Source: Thermoplasmata archaeon (GTDB lineage Archaea > Thermoplasmatota > Thermoplasmata > Halarchaeoplasmatales > Halarchaeoplasmataceae). From it: 44,784 nucleotides of DNA. Shown here in pieces: positions 1 to 6,991 of this stretch; the first letter of the stretch is position 1, and each line of letters starts with the position of its first letter. A model generated the notes under the pieces. The model searched no databases. It was not told where the DNA came from and was given only the letters and a program-made list of their open reading frames with translations. The position numbers and the translations under genes are program-made. The DNA lies in NCBI GenBank assembly GCA_003560595.1, contig PWKY01000047.1, forward strand, positions 1-44,784. The letters are read 5' to 3'.

Positions 1-1
1 C

Positions 2-571
2 AAAAGATATGATAAAAAGGACATCGAGAAACTGGTGGAACTCGGCGGACCGGCATACCAAGGCTTGGACAGGCAGTACAGGTTAAAAAGCAGAAGGGCA
101 AAGCTAGCACTTTCAGAACTCAATTTTATAGATAACCAACTCAGGATGATATATCATGGGGACGAGGAGTTCATAGACGATAACGAAGAAAGGGACACTA
201 GAATAATCAAGGAATACGAGGATTCATACAACGAAACCAGAAAGAAGCCCCTGATATTCGGTTTTGAATACAGCTTTAAAAATAAGTGCAGCAACGTCCC
301 CTTCGTGTTTCTCAGATATCCGAAGGACCTCTTCGACGTCAAAATAGACCACAATCGCCTTTCTAGGCTGATCCTCTATATGGCCCAAGTCTACGGCGCT
401 ATACAGTTAAAGGGCCTAGGATGCCAGTTTCTGGGGGTTTGGAAGGGGATGACTGACAGTGACTTTGAGAAGGGTAGGGTCACCGCCTTGTTCGACGATG
501 GATCGGGCATGGTAGACGAGTTGAGGGATTGCGTGGATATATCCACCGCTGTGAAACAAAGTATGAAGTGA
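2..571 (+). CDS. Unrecognised protein, 3' end only (truncated by window edge)
   Basis: The reading frame is open from base 2, so the gene begins before the window and only its last 189 codons are seen. A GTG at base 35 lies inside this frame with no ribosome site before it, so I do not take it as the start. The visible part is soluble, charged and without membrane segments or cysteine clusters. It begins with a K/R/E-rich helical stretch, then a segment around FGFEYSFKNKC and a hydrophobic C-terminal half (NRLSRLILYMAQVYGAIQ). I do not recognise the family. It converges on the CARF regulator gene, with about 115 bases between the two stop codons that include a T-rich run. Confidence 0.6.
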   Translation, partial: KRYDKKDIEKLVELGGPAYQGLDRQYRLKSRRAKLALSELNFIDNQLRMIYHGDEEFIDDNEERDTRIIKEYEDSYNETRKKPLIFGFEYSFKNKCSNVPFVFLRYPKDLFDVKIDHNRLSRLILYMAQVYGAIQLKGLGCQFLGVWKGMTDSDFEKGRVTALFDDGSGMVDELRDCVDISTAVKQSMK

Positions 572-686
572 AAACTCCTCCCAAAGATCATATCCCCCGT
601 TCAGGACCCAACAGTATAGGTAAGCATATCTTTCGAACAAAATTTTTCGTCTCCTTTTTTCCATCAAGATCCTTGTAGCATAGAAG

Positions 687-1469
687 CTAAAGATCCTGTC
701 CAGATATATACAGTAGTCCTAGTTGATTCAACCTGATCTTCAATCGCCTGTCCTCTCTCTCAGTATCTATCAAACTCTTCTTCTCCAGGAGTTCCAGCCT
801 GTACTGTACACTGGATCGTCGAACTTCGTCTTTTTCTCTTTTGTTAAGAACATCGACCAGCTCTTCGATAGAATCCACACCGTCTTCCTCATAAAGTACG
901 GACAGTATCGTCCTGTCCTTATCGCTGATATCTTTGATGGGGAACACGGGTATCTGCTGATATTCCTTCACACCGACTGCCGCTCCGCTTTTCAAGAATC
1001 GTTCTCGGAGCTCCTTCAACCTTTCAGTATCACAATCGTCCATCAAAGCATCTATGATCTTTGGTACGAGGTACTCCCCAGGTGAAGCATAGAATATCTC
1101 GATGTTCTCTCTATGTTTTGACAGGAAAGCGGCGCTGATCATTGCGGTGGTAGCCAGTTTTGGGACCGGGGATATGTTGATGTAAACCCTCTTTCCGTCC
1201 TCAGAGTATTTATCGATCTGCTCCAGGGTATTTATAAAAACCTCGTTGAAATCGTATATATCCACCTTTACTATCTCCGTATCGATGGGAGTTTCCTTCA
1301 CCTTATTAACGAACGTGCCTGCAAGATCTCTAGCACCGGCATAGGGTGAAGTGCTAGAGCGAAAGATAACCAGCTTCTCAACAGGATATCTTTGTAATAT
1401 GGGCTTGATTATCCTATCGTACTCGAAACCACCAGTGGTTATGTGTATACCTGCATCCTTAGGGGCCAT
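687..1469 (-). CDS. CARF-domain winged-helix transcriptional regulator (HFX_2341/DUF6293-like)
   Basis: The N-terminal 170 residues look like a CARF-type Rossmann domain: a first strand and nucleotide-loop-like GIHITTGGFEYDRIIKP, a second strand KLVIFRSSTSPYAGAR, and a conserved YINISPVPKLATTAM stretch before a helix. Residues from about 183 (DKDRTILSVLYEED) to the end form a winged-helix DNA-binding domain. This order matches the archaeal HFX_2341/DUF6293 and Csa3-like regulators. CARF domains in that group bind cyclic oligoadenylates or related ligands; that is family knowledge and not shown here. I choose the ATG at 1469 because a TTAAATAG box lies about 25 bases before it, as in leaderless archaeal genes. 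A TTG at 1502 would add 11 residues. The gene is divergent from an AAA+ ATPase gene, with two identical-format palindromes between them, so self-regulation is likely (inference). Confidence 0.8.
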   Translation of the reverse strand: MAPKDAGIHITTGGFEYDRIIKPILQRYPVEKLVIFRSSTSPYAGARDLAGTFVNKVKETPIDTEIVKVDIYDFNEVFINTLEQIDKYSEDGKRVYINISPVPKLATTAMISAAFLSKHRENIEIFYASPGEYLVPKIIDALMDDCDTERLKELRERFLKSGAAVGVKEYQQIPVFPIKDISDKDRTILSVLYEEDGVDSIEELVDVLNKREKDEVRRSSVQYRLELLEKKSLIDTEREDRRLKIRLNQLGLLYISGQDL

Positions 1470-1512
1470 GTATATGGTTATATCTAGCAAACTATTTAAC
1501 AATTGTGTTATG

Positions 1513-1530
1513 TAACGTAAAAATCCGTTA
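1513..1530. promoter_or_regulatory. Palindromic operator candidate, copy 1 (TAACG-N8-CGTTA)
   Basis: TAACG at 1513-1517 and its exact complement CGTTA at 1526-1530 are separated by eight A/T-rich bases. This is an 18-bp dyad of the size a winged-helix dimer binds. It lies just upstream of the CARF regulator start and next to a TATAAATA stretch (1533-1540). The same dyad recurs 64 bp away. Function is inferred. Confidence 0.6.
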
Positions 1531-1576
1531 ACTATAAATAATCCCTGCCCCCTTTATGACGATTACTCCTGTCAAA

Positions 1577-1594
1577 TAACGGATAAAAACGTTA
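1577..1594. promoter_or_regulatory. Palindromic operator candidate, copy 2 (TAACG-N8-CGTTA)
   Basis: TAACG at 1577-1581 and CGTTA at 1590-1594 have the same arms and the same 8-base spacer length as the copy at 1513-1530. It lies 22 bases before the AAA+ ATPase start and overlaps the A/T-rich stretch (ATAAAAA) where that gene's TATA box would be expected, so a bound regulator could block transcription. Function is inferred. Confidence 0.6.
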
Positions 1595-1615
1595 ATAAAG
1601 CAAAAGTGGAGAGAA

Positions 1616-3112
1616 ATGAATATGAGAGAAGAAAAAAGGATAGAGATGAGGGATATGTTAAAACGGCTTCAATTGGGGGATTATCTAAGGGTAGAGGATG
1701 TAGATCTGTTCCAGAGCGATAAGGAATTTCTTCGAGCGTCGAGAAGTTTTTTTCTCGAAGTTTCCTTGGAGGCAAAGTTCCTGGCCAAAAATCCATCGTT
1801 AAGTAGGATGGAAGAATCTAACCGAAAGTACGCTGAGGGGATGAAGATGTTGTTCGATAAGAAGCAGGAGGCTGAAGAAGAGCAGGGTGAAAAGTTCGTC
1901 TCCACCGAGTTCTTTGGATCCAGGGAGATAGAGGAGGTGGACATGATCGTCATCATGCTGCTCATGGCCCGTAGGGGTCTCGGTGCCAGTATCTATGGTA
2001 AGACCATGCGAGGAGAGGAGATAATACTCGCTCTAAAGATACTCAAGGATATGGACGCCGAAGATGCCAGGATGAGGTTGACCGGTTCATCCAAGCTGGG
2101 AAAGGGTGGTTTTCTAAAGGTCGTCGGCGATCGAGACCCAAGACATCCTCGGGGGTACTTATACCGAAAGAGAGGGGATGAAAGAGGGCCTGTAGAAGAG
2201 ATGTGCTATGTTATCTCCGAGTGGGTGGTCGATGCTCTTTATGGCGAGGAACACACGGAGGAGGAACAGGAGGAGGAAGAAAAAGATCTTGTAAAGGAGG
2301 TACAAAGCGATATCACACTGTCCGATGTGGTTATACCAGAGGAACAAAGGGGTTCACTGATGTCTGTGCTGGAGCAGTACAAAAACAAGGACAAATTCCT
2401 CGATGAATGGAACATGAAGGCCGTACTGGGTGAAAGAAAGGGTTTGAACATCCTACTGTCCGGTTCTCCAGGTACGGGTAAGACCATGCTGGCTAATGCT
2501 CTTTCCAATGAGCTTGACGTTCCACTCAACGTACTCTCCTTCGCTGATCTCGTGGATTGTTATTTCGGTAACACCGAGAAGAACACGGCTAAGATATTCG
2601 ACATAGTTAACGGAGGAGGTATATTACTGGTGGACGAGGCCGATGCGGTCCTCCAGAGGAGGAGTCAATCCATGACCTCATGTGATAGGTCGGAGAACAG
2701 GATGATCAACATATTGCTACAGGGGTTGGAAAAACACAGCGGTATCATCATCTTTACGACCAATCTAGCCAAGGGACTAGATCGTGCCATGGAGAGAAGG
2801 ATGGACTTGAAGCTGGAGCTTCCCGTTCCCGATGCCGAGGCAAGGAAGCGTATATGGGAGTATCACATCCCGGATGAATTACCCATGGATGAAGATGTTG
2901 ATATCGACAAAGTTGCAGAAGAATTTCAGTTCACAGGAGGGCAGATAAGGAACGCGGTACTCAATGCAGCGAGACGTGCATTGAGTCGGGGCAGCGAGGT
3001 AGTCGAGTTGCAGGATTTCAACAGCGCTTGCAAGGAGGAGATCAAAGGAAGCAGTGCCATGGATTTCTATCTGGAAAGAGATGAGGAGCAGAAGATCCAG
3101 GGTTACCACTGA
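1616..3112 (+). CDS. AAA+ ATPase with acidic linker and helical N-terminal region
   Basis: The C-terminal half is a classical AAA module: Walker A GSPGTGKT at residues 283-290, Walker B LLVDEAD ending near residue 343, a sensor-1-like TTN, the ERRMD arginine-finger region and a small lid domain (FTGGQIRNAV). The sequence resembles proteasomal-ATPase/FtsH-type AAA domains more than MoxR or ClpX. Residues 1-210 are helical and may hold a winged-helix-like fold (VDMIVIMLLMARRGLG). A highly acidic linker (about residues 210-225) follows. There is no protease domain or membrane segment. The start is supported by GTGGAG six bases upstream. It is divergent from the CARF regulator and probably under its control through the shared palindromes. 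Substrate and role are unknown; remodelling of a protein or complex is inferred from the fold. Confidence 0.8.
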   Translation: MNMREEKRIEMRDMLKRLQLGDYLRVEDVDLFQSDKEFLRASRSFFLEVSLEAKFLAKNPSLSRMEESNRKYAEGMKMLFDKKQEAEEEQGEKFVSTEFFGSREIEEVDMIVIMLLMARRGLGASIYGKTMRGEEIILALKILKDMDAEDARMRLTGSSKLGKGGFLKVVGDRDPRHPRGYLYRKRGDERGPVEEMCYVISEWVVDALYGEEHTEEEQEEEEKDLVKEVQSDITLSDVVIPEEQRGSLMSVLEQYKNKDKFLDEWNMKAVLGERKGLNILLSGSPGTGKTMLANALSNELDVPLNVLSFADLVDCYFGNTEKNTAKIFDIVNGGGILLVDEADAVLQRRSQSMTSCDRSENRMINILLQGLEKHSGIIIFTTNLAKGLDRAMERRMDLKLELPVPDAEARKRIWEYHIPDELPMDEDVDIDKVAEEFQFTGGQIRNAVLNAARRALSRGSEVVELQDFNSACKEEIKGSSAMDFYLERDEEQKIQGYH

Positions 3113-3160
3113 CTATGAAAGGTATCCCTCCTTCCAGGGGTACTGATTAAAGGGACGGAG

Positions 3161-3203
3161 GGGTCCAGGCCGAGGGGTTCACCCCCTCCCTGGATCCTTT
3201 TTT
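3161..3203 (+). terminator. Strong two-part hairpin followed by T6
   Basis: An outer stem pairs GGGTCCAGG (3161-3169) with CCTGGATCC (3189-3197), with a one-base irregularity. An inner stem pairs GAGGGG (3172-3177) with CCCCTC (3183-3188) around a TTCA loop. Six T residues follow directly (3198-3203). It lies 48 bases after the AAA+ stop codon and 88 bases before the next gene, so transcription termination is the simplest reading. A small structured RNA is an alternative. Confidence 0.6.
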
Positions 3204-3290
3204 AAGTATCATCAAGCCTGGACCGATCCAGATGTCGGCAAGCAAAAGTAAACTATTTAGTAATTAACGCTATTAAGAAAATGAGGCGGA

Positions 3291-4919
3291 ATGATGTTAT
3301 CAGTGACGGTATATGGCGGAGCCAACGAGATAGGCGGGAACAAGATACTGGTTGAGTGTGAAGACACAAGGGTGATGCTGGATTTTGGAAGGCGGATGGG
3401 ATTCGATTCTGATTTTTTCTCGGAGTTCATAAACCCCAGGACAAATACCGAACTGAGGGACAGACTGATAATAGGTGCACTCCCAAACATACCCGGTATA
3501 TACCGTTCAGATATGTTGAAACCACATGGTCTCGGTACCGATAGTGAATACGATAAGGTCCTGACTGCGGATTCTCCAATGCTGGATCATGATAACTTGG
3601 AAACCTACGAAGACTACGATGCTCGTAAAGGATTTGTAGATGCTATTTTGGTTTCACATGCTCATCTTGACCACGTTGGAGACCTCAACTTTGTCCATCC
3701 TGATATACCTGTGTGCTGTACCCCTGTTACCGAATCACTGATAAGGGCTATAGATGACGTCACCACTTTCAAATCCTGTGCATTGGAATTATCCAGGCAC
3801 AAGATAGGTTTCACCAAGAGAGGCATGTTCCCAGGTGCACCTAAGATCTCCAAAAAGGAACATGACTTCCGGGATTGCATAAACCAGTCTCATAGTATAG
3901 GTGATATACAGATCAAGATGATAGCGGTGGACCACTCAGTACCCGGGGCATGCAGTTTTCTTTTGACAACAAATGATGATACCATACTTTATACGGGAGA
4001 CCTCAGATTTCATGGAAGATCTTCCATAACAAAAGACGTGTATCTGAATAACATAGATGAAGACGTCGATGTGATGATATGTGAGGGTACTAGGGTAAAT
4101 TCCGACTCAGTGATCACCGAAGACATGGTCTTAGAAGGTATAAAAAAGGACATAGCCCGGACGGAAGGGTTGGTCTTCGTAGATTTTAGCTGGAAGGACA
4201 CCACTCGCTACGAGACCATCCGGCAGGCGGCTCTTGATAACGGAAGAACATTCGTGATAGATGCCAGACTGGCATATCTACTCGATACACTTGATATGTA
4301 TCCTGATGATGGCAGCGTCAAAGTGTTTTTACGACGTAACGGAACTGCACTCTATTCACCGAACGATTATACCAGAAGCAAACACGAGCTCGGGTTCTCA
4401 GTGGACAAGGATAACTTGGACCTTACACACTATGAGAACGGCTTGACCGCAGCCGAGATCATGGAGGAACCCCATAGATACGTGTTGATGCTTTCTTTTT
4501 TCCAATTCAACCAGATCTTCGATTTTGCTGACAAGGATGGGAAAATACCGGGTTCATTCTTCATAAAGGCACAGTGCGAACCCTTCTGTGACGATATGGA
4601 ACTGGACGAAGAACGCATGATCAACTGGTTGGACAAATTCGGTATAGATTTCCAGGAGAGCGAACCGGATATAGATCCTGATCGTAATCATCACGGTTTC
4701 CAAAAAATAAAAAGATACATCAGCCGTTCACACGTTTCAGGACACGCTTCCAGACCGGAGCTAAAAGAACTCATCAGCCGACTGAAACCTAAGGTTCTGA
4801 TCCCTGTCCATACTCTCGATCCGGATGAGTTCAAAAACATAGCAAAAGAGATAATGGACGAGACCGGTCACAAGATCGATGTGATCATCCCAAAACAGGG
4901 TGAAAGATACGATCTATAA
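3291..4919 (+). CDS. RNase J-like beta-CASP metallo-beta-lactamase nuclease
   Basis: This is a metallo-beta-lactamase fold with the zinc motif HAHLDH at residues 123-128. Further ligand regions are VDHSVPG, TGDLRFHG (Asp), and a C-terminal SGHASRPEL plus VLIPVHT, which correspond to the beta-CASP and final histidine motifs of RNase J/CPSF-like RNA-processing nucleases. Expected activity is exo- or endonucleolytic RNA cleavage in the cytoplasm. At 542 residues it is close to RNase J in size, but it carries extra sequence between the first strand and the zinc motif (a PGIYRSDML segment), so it may be a distinct subfamily. GAGGCGG lies just before two consecutive ATGs (3291 and 3294), and the spacing favours 3294 slightly. 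The gene stands alone, between the hairpin at 3161 and a 311-bp gap. Confidence 0.82.
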   Translation: MMLSVTVYGGANEIGGNKILVECEDTRVMLDFGRRMGFDSDFFSEFINPRTNTELRDRLIIGALPNIPGIYRSDMLKPHGLGTDSEYDKVLTADSPMLDHDNLETYEDYDARKGFVDAILVSHAHLDHVGDLNFVHPDIPVCCTPVTESLIRAIDDVTTFKSCALELSRHKIGFTKRGMFPGAPKISKKEHDFRDCINQSHSIGDIQIKMIAVDHSVPGACSFLLTTNDDTILYTGDLRFHGRSSITKDVYLNNIDEDVDVMICEGTRVNSDSVITEDMVLEGIKKDIARTEGLVFVDFSWKDTTRYETIRQAALDNGRTFVIDARLAYLLDTLDMYPDDGSVKVFLRRNGTALYSPNDYTRSKHELGFSVDKDNLDLTHYENGLTAAEIMEEPHRYVLMLSFFQFNQIFDFADKDGKIPGSFFIKAQCEPFCDDMELDEERMINWLDKFGIDFQESEPDIDPDRNHHGFQKIKRYISRSHVSGHASRPELKELISRLKPKVLIPVHTLDPDEFKNIAKEIMDETGHKIDVIIPKQGERYDL

Positions 4920-5230
4920 GGCTTGAATCACTATCCTAGGTATTGAGCTACGTTAAATCAACTAACACATCTGAAAACGTTCACCGGTCCCCTCCACTCA
5001 GCCAGAACGTTGATCTTTCAAAGGGTTAACAGCAAAGAAGTGATCACTGCCTTAGAATCGCAATAAAAGTGTTCAATTACCTCATCAAGAACCATGAAGT
5101 CAGTTAACATACAAGTATCATACCTTAGAGTATCAATTATTTTTAAGGAGACTAATATCAAAAGGATCGAACCGATAGACTAAAGGTGGTGGACGAGTAT
5201 GAGTGAAGAATAGAAAAAGGAACTGGGATC
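4920..5230. other. 311-bp intergenic stretch, no gene found
   Basis: No frame longer than a few dozen codons has a credible start. A TATTTTTAAG box near 5139-5148 could drive the HAD gene, leaving a leader of about 60 bases. That leader contains GGTGG followed by a five-codon ATG...TAG reading frame (5199-5213), possibly a tiny leader ORF. AACGTT occurs twice (near 4977 and 5010). Nothing else stands out. Confidence 0.5.
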
Positions 5231-5914
5231 ATGTCAGAAACTGAGGGAACTAAAGATAGAAAGATAGAGGGGATCCTTTTCGACCTGGATAACACGCTGT
5301 GTGATTTCGTGGAGGCGAAGATCCGTTCCTGCCGAGCGGTGACCGACCACCTGGGCAGAGAGGACGACTTACTGAGCTACTTTTTCAGAGGAAAGTACGG
5401 TATAGAGGATACTAACAACATACGGGATTACCTTGAAGAGAGAGATATATACGATGACAAAACCCTGGAAGAGTGCAGCCGTATCTACAGGGAAGTCAAG
5501 TTGGAATGTGTGGATACCTACGATGATATCGAGGATATCATGAGGGCCATAAGTGAGAACGGCATGATATTAGGGGTGGTGACGGACGCACACATGGGTG
5601 ATGCCGTCAAACGTTTAAATCAGTTGAAGCTCGGTGGTTACATAGATATACTGATCACCTACGATATGATAGGCGAAAAGAAAGTCAACGGTCAGCCTTT
5701 CGAATATGCTTTGGAGCTGCTCGAACTCCCGGCCCATAGGGTGGCGGTGGTCGGGGATAGTCTGGAAAGGGACATCAAGCCCGCCAAAGATCTGGGGTTT
5801 TACACCATATATGCAGAGTACGGTGATAGGAACAGACCGTGTGGAACGAAACCCGCTTACGATTCTATCATCCATGAACCCGCAGAGCTGATGGACGTAC
5901 TCAAATTAAGATGA
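5231..5914 (+). CDS. HAD-superfamily hydrolase
   Basis: The haloacid dehalogenase motifs are present. Motif I is FDLDNT, with the nucleophile Asp18 and acid/base Asp20. Motif II is the Thr in VVTDAHMGD. The motif III lysine lies around EKKVNGQPFEYA, and motif IV is VVGDSLERDIKPA. A helical cap lies between motif I and motif II, as in subfamily IA phosphatases and phosphoglycolate-phosphatase-like enzymes. It is a cytosolic phosphatase of unknown substrate. The ATG at 5231 is preceded by a weak AAGGAAC site. The 52-codon zinc-protein gene starts 17 bases downstream and probably belongs to the same transcript. Confidence 0.85.
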   Translation: MSETEGTKDRKIEGILFDLDNTLCDFVEAKIRSCRAVTDHLGREDDLLSYFFRGKYGIEDTNNIRDYLEERDIYDDKTLEECSRIYREVKLECVDTYDDIEDIMRAISENGMILGVVTDAHMGDAVKRLNQLKLGGYIDILITYDMIGEKKVNGQPFEYALELLELPAHRVAVVGDSLERDIKPAKDLGFYTIYAEYGDRNRPCGTKPAYDSIIHEPAELMDVLKLR

Positions 5915-5931
5915 TGTAAAGAGGTATCGGT

Positions 5932-6090
5932 ATGGAAAGATGTGAAAGATGTAAGGGAACAGGAGTGTGCCCTGAGTGCGAAGGCTCCGGTGAAGCGGAA
6001 CACGGTCTGTTTGGCCTGGACCTTGTAGAGGACGTGTGTCATACCTGTGGCGGTACCGGTAAGTGCCCGGATTGTGAGGATCGTATTTGA
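5932..6090 (+). CDS. 52-residue CxxCxGxG zinc-finger protein (DnaJ-type)
   Basis: Translation from the ATG at 5932 gives 52 codons ending in TGA at 6088-6090. Four CxxC pairs are visible (Cys4/Cys7, Cys13/Cys16, Cys36/Cys39, Cys45/Cys48), with the glycine-rich pattern CKGTG, CEGSG and CGGTG typical of the central zinc domain of DnaJ. There is no J-domain or substrate domain. It should bind two zinc ions, and protein binding or a redox/chaperone accessory role is inferred. GAGGT at 5921-5925 is well placed as a ribosome site. The HAD gene ends 17 bases before it. Confidence 0.75.
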   Translation: MERCERCKGTGVCPECEGSGEAEHGLFGLDLVEDVCHTCGGTGKCPDCEDRI

Positions 6091-6141
6091 TAGAGTTACG
6101 CTCTTCGTAAATCTTTTTTAGAGGGAGTCGATGTTGGTTCG

Positions 6142-6876
6142 ATGACATCGATATCCATATGGATGGCGATCTCCATAGGCTTGGGTATGGCGGGTACGGC
6201 AGTGGCGACACTGACCGCCCTTAGAAAGAGAGGGGAGATAATGTCCGCCCTGGACCCCTATGAGACGGATACTACCCAAGAAGACACGGATATGACCTTT
6301 TCCAATACTTCATTGGTTTATTCGATATTACCTCTCACGGGTACTACTTACTGTGTCTTGTTATCACTGCTCATACTGGTGCAGGAAGATCTAACGGATG
6401 TTCAGAGTAAAGTGGCTTTGGGCTCTCTTTTGGCAGTCGGTCTTAGTGCATTCTTTGGCAATGTGGGCAGGGCTATGTTCTACAAAGAGGCACTGGACGG
6501 ATTGGATGAAAAGAAGGAAGGCAGTTTGGAGAACTTCGGTAAATATATGGTATTCTTGTGTTTACCCGAAACAGCCCTGATATATGGTCTTTTGATAGGG
6601 ATATTAGGCTTGACTTTTTCAGGAATATTGGGTGAAGTTCCGCCTGAATTCGGGATGGATGCAGCTGATAGATTCCTACAGGCCGGGGTGATAGTCGGTC
6701 TTTCTTCCATCGCGACCATAGCCATGGGATACATGTTCAACAATACACCAAAAATATACAAGGACGGATCCGTATTCGGCATCAAGATGGTAAAAACGAT
6801 CATGCCTCATATCATCAACTTATCAGGGCTGACGGTGGCCGTACTGTTGATGATCTTTTCTGGGATGATCGATTGA
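6142..6876 (+). CDS. V/A-type ATP synthase proteolipid (subunit K/c)-like membrane protein
   Basis: The protein is very hydrophobic with about six membrane segments arranged as two related halves. The second half contains LPETALIYGLLIGIL, which matches the ion-binding helix of V-type c subunits, where the glutamate (here Glu143) carries H+ or Na+. The equivalent of the first half is LPLTGTTYCVLLSLL, with Leu65 in place of the glutamate, so only one of the two hairpins keeps a carboxylate, as in eukaryotic V-type proteolipids. At 244 residues it is longer than usual (80-160), with an insert after each hairpin. No other ATP synthase subunit lies nearby. It may be a spare rotor subunit or a derived membrane protein. 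A T-run precedes it at about 6111-6117. Confidence 0.65.
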   Translation: MTSISIWMAISIGLGMAGTAVATLTALRKRGEIMSALDPYETDTTQEDTDMTFSNTSLVYSILPLTGTTYCVLLSLLILVQEDLTDVQSKVALGSLLAVGLSAFFGNVGRAMFYKEALDGLDEKKEGSLENFGKYMVFLCLPETALIYGLLIGILGLTFSGILGEVPPEFGMDAADRFLQAGVIVGLSSIATIAMGYMFNNTPKIYKDGSVFGIKMVKTIMPHIINLSGLTVAVLLMIFSGMID

Positions 6877-6916
6877 GGGCAATGTGTAGATGTATCTAGA
6901 CATATCTTATAATAGT

Positions 6917-6929
6917 TAAGTATATATAC
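6917..6929 (+). promoter_or_regulatory. TATA-box candidate for the GLUG-repeat protein
   Basis: A TTAAGTATATATA stretch (6917-6929) lies in a strongly A/T-rich 115-bp gap about 65 bases before the start. The start has a good ribosome site (GGGTGA at 6981-6986), so a leader of roughly 40 bases is expected. Confidence 0.4.
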
Positions 6930-6991
6930 AAGAAATAATATAACATATAGCAAATCACTTTTAACAGATCCAGACATAATGGGTGAAATAA

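Noticed and set aside
687-1502. Csa3 of a CRISPR-Cas locus
   Set aside because: No repeats or cas genes are nearby; the sequence fits the stand-alone HFX_2341/DUF6293 type better.
3161-3203. tRNA-like T-arm (GGGGTTCACCCCC)
   Set aside because: There is no acceptor, D or anticodon stem around it; the T6 run after the outer stem fits a terminator.
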